Source: CAZUNB01 sp044227985 (GTDB lineage Bacteria; Patescibacteriota; Saccharimonadia; Saccharimonadales; JAGPDM01). From it: a DNA stretch of 45,384 nucleotides. Every line of letters begins with the position of its first letter. Position 1 is the first letter of the stretch. Below are positions 42,034 to 45,384 of this stretch, piece after piece. The stretch covers positions 1 to 45,384 of the forward strand of contig JBGAVT010000009.1 in assembly GCA_044227985.1 (NCBI GenBank), in the 5' to 3' direction. The notes below the pieces were generated by a model that saw only the letters and a list, made by a program, of their open reading frames with translations, did no database searches and had not been told where the DNA came from. Made by a program: the position numbers and the translations under genes.

Positions 42034-43176
42034 GTGAATAAGGGTGCGATGGTTTTCGAGCCAAAAGTTCGCTTAGACTTCTTGGATGGTCTTCGTGGAG
42101 TTGCAGCGCTTATAGTAGTATTTTTCCACTACGCTCAACGATTCTGGCCAACAATGACGCTTGGGAATGCCCCTAATCTAACCATTCACTCGCAAATAGA
42201 ATCGTTTATTTTCAAAACGCCATTTCAGATAATCATTGGAGGTTATTTTGGTGTCAAAATCTTTTTTGTTTTGAGTGGTTTTGTCTTAACAAAGAAAATA
42301 TTTGAAGGAGCAAAAACAGATATCGGTAGAAAAATATTACTCCGGTACATCAGACTTGCGCCACTAGTTGCATTCTCCGTTCTGCTTGGTTGGCTCGTAG
42401 TGGTACTTAGTGTTGGGAGTAAAACTACGGTTCCGCAATTATTTTACTCTGCACTAATTAGGCCATTCATTAAGACGGGTTTTCCTGAATTTAACGCTCC
42501 GCTTTGGACGATTTATTATGAGTTTCTCGGTTCATTCATTGTTCTGCCCATGGCTGCCTCACTCCGAGGCAGCCGCTATCGATGGTTAGCGTATTTTGTT
42601 CTGATTTTTGCTTTCTCGCAAACATACTACGCGAACTTTATCGGAGGCATGATGTTGGCCGATATTTATGTTAATAAAAAGATGATAATAAATTATTTTT
42701 CAAATATTTCTTCGTGGTCAAAATCCATTTTACTGATTGTGGTGTTGTCGATAGGCTCAATTCTTCCGATTGAAGCCAATTATCAGGGCCCATTTTATGC
42801 CGCACTTATGGGTGGGAGTAAAGACCCACTTTGGACTTCTAATCAGTACGGTATGGTAGCTGCAATTTTTCTTGTGTTGTTCGTTTTGTCATGGAAGCCT
42901 CTACAGCGTTTATTATCGAAGAAACTCGTACTTTATCTTGGAAGAATATCATTTGCGCTCTACGTTCTGCACGTTGTAGTGTTGGATAGCTTCGGCTTGG
43001 CACTTTTTAACTATCTTGCGCCAAACATGAATTATAATCTTGCGGGAGTTGTAACTTCCGTTACTGGTATTCTTATGACAATTCTACTATCTATCTGGGC
43101 GACTAAACTAATCGAAGAACCTGTTTTGCGTTTACTGAGAAGGTTGAATAAAACCAAGAACCTCGCTAATTCATAG
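42034..43176 (+). CDS. Acyltransferase 3 family membrane protein
   Basis: A protein of up to 380 residues with about ten helices, of the OafA/NodX type. It has LDFLDGLRGVAALIVVFFHY (family Arg and His), GVKIFFVLSGFVLTKKIF, APLWTIYYEFLGSFIVLP and, near the end, LYLGRISFALYVLHVVVLDS. It would O-acylate a sugar of the surface glycan. The frame starts at GTG 42034; ATG at 42049 with AAGGG just upstream is an equally good start. It is not closely similar to the acyltransferase at 12255 beyond family level. Confidence 0.9.
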   Translation: MNKGAMVFEPKVRLDFLDGLRGVAALIVVFFHYAQRFWPTMTLGNAPNLTIHSQIESFIFKTPFQIIIGGYFGVKIFFVLSGFVLTKKIFEGAKTDIGRKILLRYIRLAPLVAFSVLLGWLVVVLSVGSKTTVPQLFYSALIRPFIKTGFPEFNAPLWTIYYEFLGSFIVLPMAASLRGSRYRWLAYFVLIFAFSQTYYANFIGGMMLADIYVNKKMIINYFSNISSWSKSILLIVVLSIGSILPIEANYQGPFYAALMGGSKDPLWTSNQYGMVAAIFLVLFVLSWKPLQRLLSKKLVLYLGRISFALYVLHVVVLDSFGLALFNYLAPNMNYNLAGVVTSVTGILMTILLSIWATKLIEEPVLRLLRRLNKTKNLANS

Positions 43177-43222
43177 TAGTTGACACTTGATAAAACCAGC
43201 CTCAAGCGACATTATTAAATGA

Positions 43223-43648
43223 ATGAGAAATATTACCAAAAAACAGTATGAGATTCTCGAATATGTTAGAGAGTTTACCGTAGAACATGGTTATTCACCG
43301 AGTTACCGTGAGATCAAGCGAGGCTTAAGCTACGGTTCAATCGGCACGGTAGCATATCACGTTGATCAGTTGGTTGTTTTGGGAAGAATCAGGAAAAGCG
43401 ATAATGCCGCTCGATCACTCGAGATTATCGCTCAAGTGGCCGGCATAGACGCTGAAGATGATTCATCATCACACGAAAAGTGGTTAATAGATATGGTCGA
43501 TGCTGAATTTCGTTTTGTCGAGAATAAACATCAGCGAAGTGAAGAGGAGATAGAAAAATTACGTGCGCTAGTAGTGTCTTTACAGGTATTTGGATTGAAG
43601 GGTGCAAAATCAGCCTTTACGACCAGACTGAGCAACCTAACGAAATAA
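43223..43648 (+). CDS. LexA-type winged-helix protein without peptidase domain
   Basis: A 141-residue protein. The first 70 residues are the LexA DNA-binding domain: TKKQYEILEYVREFTVEHGY, SPSYREIKRGLSYGSIGTVAYHVDQL, GRIRKSDNAARSLEI. The S24 autopeptidase domain of LexA is absent; instead a charged helical tail (residues 85-125) follows, perhaps a dimerisation helix. It cannot self-cleave in the normal SOS way. It could regulate nearby genes or respond to another protein. A TTGACA lies at 43180-43185, and an AT-rich CATTATTAAATG directly precedes the start, so the leader is short or absent. Confidence 0.82.
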   Translation: MRNITKKQYEILEYVREFTVEHGYSPSYREIKRGLSYGSIGTVAYHVDQLVVLGRIRKSDNAARSLEIIAQVAGIDAEDDSSSHEKWLIDMVDAEFRFVENKHQRSEEEIEKLRALVVSLQVFGLKGAKSAFTTRLSNLTK

Positions 43649-43693
43649 TTAGTTTTTTAGATATTGATTAGAATCCTATATTTTATAGTTCAA

Positions 43694-43722
43694 TTGACGT
43701 TGATTGACTCATCTTATATAAT
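43694..43722 (+). promoter_or_regulatory. Strong sigma-70-type promoter of tRNA-Asn
   Basis: TTGACG (43694-43699), an exact 17-nt spacer, TATAAT (43717-43722). The mature tRNA starts 12 nt after the -10 box, so the 5' leader is about 5 nt. This is the best consensus promoter in the window. Confidence 0.85.
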
Positions 43723-43734
43723 TGCGACTACTGT

Positions 43735-43806
43735 TCCCGGGTAGCGCAGCGGTAGCGCAGTTGACTGTTAATCAATTGGTCGCTGGTTCGAATCCAGCCT
43801 CGGGAG
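43735..43806 (+). tRNA. tRNA-Asn (GTT)
   Basis: 72 nt with full cloverleaf. The acceptor stem TCCCGGG pairs with CTCGGGA (one G-T), the D-stem is GCGC/GCGC, the anticodon arm GTTGA-CTGTTAA-TCAAT carries GTT, and the T-arm has GGTTCGAATCC. G is the discriminator base. CCA is not encoded, so it must be added after transcription. It is bounded by a strong promoter and a terminator. Confidence 0.97.
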
Positions 43807-43813
43807 TATTAAT

Positions 43814-43842
43814 AAAAGCGGCCCTCATTGAGGGCCGCTTTT
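43814..43842 (+). terminator. Rho-independent terminator after tRNA-Asn
   Basis: A long perfect hairpin, AAAAGCGGCCCTCA against TGAGGGCCGCTTTT, with the terminal T run. Because it starts with AAAA it can also act in the reverse direction for the 43-residue peptide gene on the minus strand. Confidence 0.93.
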
Positions 43843-43893
43843 GATTTATATACTTCGTGAAACTTGAGTATTTGAATACTTCTTCTCTGACTC

Positions 43894-44025
43894 TTATTTT
43901 TCTGCTGCTGCTGCTGCTTTCTTTTCTTTGAGCACTTTCATTGCTTTGGCTAGTTTGATAATTACCAAAGGCATCACGATAATTCCCGCAAACACAATAC
44001 CCATCAAAACAAAATTGTCATCCAT
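43894..44025 (-). CDS. 43-residue single-helix membrane peptide
   Basis: A small gene with a strong ribosome binding site (AAGGAG, 7 nt before the ATG). The peptide starts MDDNFVLMGIVFAGIIVMPL, has one membrane helix (about residues 6-23), then a basic helix KLAKAMKVLKEKK and ends in five alanines and EK. The alanines come from a GCA run on the coding strand (tgctgctgctgctgct on the plus strand). A TATAAT (44089-44094, minus strand) lies about 65 nt upstream. No function known to me. The N-out/K-in charge pattern suggests the tail is cytoplasmic. The position between tRNA-Asn and the repeat protein gives no functional hint. Confidence 0.75.
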   Translation of the reverse strand: MDDNFVLMGIVFAGIIVMPLVIIKLAKAMKVLKEKKAAAAAEK

Positions 44026-44088
44026 GTCGCACTCCTTAGTTTTTAGCGCTTGGTTAAAGTTGAAGGATTACCAAGATACTTCAGACTT

Positions 44089-44094
44089 ATTATA
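44089..44094 (-). promoter_or_regulatory. -10 box for the 43-residue peptide gene
   Basis: TATAAT on the minus strand with an AC extension upstream (TACTATAAT). Transcription would start near 44082, leaving a leader of about 57 nt that contains AAGGAG. No convincing -35 is seen. Nothing else is identified in 44026-44159. Confidence 0.4.
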
Positions 44095-44159
44095 GTATTG
44101 CCCAATGGCTGAGATGAAATAAATCCTTAATTTGTAAGAACAAAAGCGATTATCAGATG

Positions 44160-45384
44160 TCAATCAGGCAGGGTCGACTTCCACAAGTCTTCTTTGCATG
44201 GCTCCAATGAGTCTACTTTCCACTGGTGGTCTTCCGAAACCATCTTAGCCAGGTAGATTTCAGGTTTGTCGAAGAGATACTTACCGTTCAGATAGAAAGT
44301 AATCTCTGAGCTCTTTATCAATCCCACTTTAAAAGCCGATGGTTCGATGGCATCTGGTTTGAAGCCCTCGATAAAATGTGGATCGGTTCCGTATTTCTCC
44401 TTAAAGCGCTCTGGATCTTCACGCTTTTGGGCGGCGATACTGAGACCTTTGTAGGCTAGTTCCAGATTTATGCTGCCCGGCGTGCGGGAGCGGAAGAGAT
44501 TGCTCAGGAACTCTTCTAGTTTCTGCCTGGCAGGAGCGACACTATTGTCACTGTGCTCAGAAAAATCCCCTTCTTCTATTTGTAGTGAATTGTTGGGACC
44601 TTTGTGGCCAGAAATACGCCAAATTGCCCCTGGCTTTTGATCTGACCGATCTGCTTGACCAAGGTGTCCTTCGAGGTTGAAGTCACCAAGCAGTACTTTC
44701 AGCGGTTCTTTTGCTTTGTTGGGCATCAGGTACATTAAGCCCGGCAATTCTTGACCGCTTTCGCTGTCATGAGTCGGAGCTCGCAAATAAAGTAATACAC
44801 CTTCATAATTCTTGGTCAGAGAGAAGGGGTTATCGTTGCCCATCTTATTTGCGGCAATGACAATGCCTGTGATCAGCCCAGGTATTATGACAAGACCAAC
44901 CACCGAGAAAATCACTTTCTTGTTTAGGTATTTGGCAAAGTCTATATTGAGTTTGGCTTTCTTTTTCTTCTCAACTACGGCGGGCTTACGCACACCGGTG
45001 CTGCGACCAGTGGAGCGGCCCGAGGCAACATTGTCTAGGCCAGTACTTCTGCCTGTACTTCTACCAGTACTTCTGCCTGTACTTCTACCTGTGGCGGTCC
45101 CGGCACTATGATTGTCGTCTCGGGTAGAGGGCGAACTGGTTTTTCGTCCGCTTCTTGTGGTGGCGCCGGGCTTCTTCTGCTGGTCAGGTCCAGACACATA
45201 TGGAGAGCTGCTGCGATCTTTGCGTTCCGGTGAAACTGTTGGTGAGGGGTCGTTACCAAATAGTCCACCAGAGAGATCAAAATCTTCGAGTTCAAATTGT
45301 GATTTGTCGCTCTGCGGATTTGGATTAAAGCCCATGGAGGGCGGCGCGCTAATTAGGCTGGGAATAATGCCGGTTTCAAATTGG
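44160..45384 (-). CDS. Single-helix membrane protein with GRST repeats, 5' end probably outside window
   Basis: At least 391 residues from the ATG at 45335, and the frame stays open to the window edge (QFETGIIPSLISAPPS before that Met), so the start is probably outside. The N-terminal 130 residues are disordered, rich in Ser, Pro and Gly, with a run of TGRSTGRSTGRSTGRS and a second short run. A basic patch (EKKKKAKLNIDFAKYLNKK) leads into one helix (VIFSVVGLVIIPGLITGIVIAA), then an outer domain of about 210 residues (NYEGVLLYLRAPTHD, then GLMYLMPNK and on to the WKSTLPD end). I recognise no family. The layout is that of a type II membrane protein with a cytoplasmic repeat tail. Confidence 0.75.
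   Translation of the reverse strand, partial: QFETGIIPSLISAPPSMGFNPNPQSDKSQFELEDFDLSGGLFGNDPSPTVSPERKDRSSSPYVSGPDQQKKPGATTRSGRKTSSPSTRDDNHSAGTATGRSTGRSTGRSTGRSTGLDNVASGRSTGRSTGVRKPAVVEKKKKAKLNIDFAKYLNKKVIFSVVGLVIIPGLITGIVIAANKMGNDNPFSLTKNYEGVLLYLRAPTHDSESGQELPGLMYLMPNKAKEPLKVLLGDFNLEGHLGQADRSDQKPGAIWRISGHKGPNNSLQIEEGDFSEHSDNSVAPARQKLEEFLSNLFRSRTPGSINLELAYKGLSIAAQKREDPERFKEKYGTDPHFIEGFKPDAIEPSAFKVGLIKSSEITFYLNGKYLFDKPEIYLAKMVSEDHQWKVDSLEPCKEDLWKSTLPD
45040..45087 (-). repeat. 24-bp tandem repeat, two exact copies
   Basis: 45040-45063 and 45064-45087 are identical 24-mers, each made of two 12-base units that differ at three positions and encode Gly-Arg-Ser-Thr. Partial units continue on both sides (45088-45099 and about 44992-45020). 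Being in frame, gain or loss of units changes protein length without a frameshift. Confidence 0.85.

Noticed and set aside
1..45384. Alternative genetic code with TGA as glycine (SR1/Gracilibacteria type)
   Set aside because: TGA ends several well-defined genes at the right place (yidC, rmlC, the small paralog at 20282, the GNAT), with the next gene overlapping as ATGA or TTGA.
1..45384. CRISPR array, insertion sequence or phage genes
   Set aside because: No spaced direct repeats, transposase motifs, terminal inverted repeats or phage structural genes were seen; the rearranged part at 16-21 kb shows only gene remnants.

Overview
The window looks like part of a Candidatus Saccharibacteria (TM7, Patescibacteria/CPR) chromosome or a close relative. 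The evidence is compact gene packing with 4 to 14 nt overlaps, a yidC-jag pair, a tRNA with no encoded CCA, a single-membrane style glycan repertoire, and small secreted proteins of a kind I associate with this phylum and with actinobacteria. TGA is used as a normal stop, so this is not a code-25 lineage. The taxonomic call is an inference from content, not from a marker tree.

Layout. 1-1281: 3' end of yidC, then jag. About 1240-16180: first glycan block, with an O-antigen-ligase-like polymerase, glycosyltransferases, a Wzm/Wzt ABC exporter whose ATPase carries a C-terminal glycan-recognition domain, and a sugar-modifying run (DegT aminotransferase, WbqC-like protein, second PLP-fold protein, GNAT acetyltransferase, GT2), then an OafA-type acyltransferase and two more glycosyltransferases. 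16200-20900: a disturbed region with two small anchored paralogs, one intact secreted repeat protein with a lysozyme-like look, two broken relatives of that protein, and a truncated DUF2142-like membrane protein. 20980-29560: GT-C-like membrane protein, small DMT/SMR transporter, WbuB-like GT4, complete UDP-L-FucNAc set (CapG, CapF, CapE), cupin, DUF2304 protein and DPM-like GT2. 29740-36180: CDP-glycerol (TagD) and polyglycerolphosphate transferase (TagB-like) genes, an AglD-like membrane protein, GT4, a full-length DUF2142 protein and a second DPM-like GT2. 36183-41907: ugd, rmlA, rmlD, rmlC, rmlB and a divergent mannose-1-phosphate guanylyltransferase. 42034-45384: acyltransferase, LexA-type HTH protein, tRNA-Asn with a strong promoter and terminator, a 43-residue membrane peptide, and a Gly-Arg-Ser-Thr repeat membrane protein running off the edge.

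How it works together (inference). The nucleotide-sugar genes supply dTDP-L-rhamnose, UDP-glucuronate, GDP-mannose, UDP-L-FucNAc, CDP-glycerol and probably an N-acylated amino sugar. About ten glycosyltransferases assemble them, Wzm/Wzt exports the chain, and the DPM-like GT2s with GT-C membrane proteins could decorate it outside from lipid-linked sugars. I see no polyprenyl-phosphate sugar-1-phosphate transferase to start the chain, so that gene must lie elsewhere.

Most notable: a two-gene surface cassette (short membrane-anchored protein plus a coupled secreted repeat protein) exists as one intact copy and two broken copies, with a duplicated promoter, an exchanged C-terminal repeat type and a visible recombination junction at about 20130-20150. 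Several operon-leading genes also have a -10 box 6 to 9 nt before the start codon, which suggests leaderless transcription.
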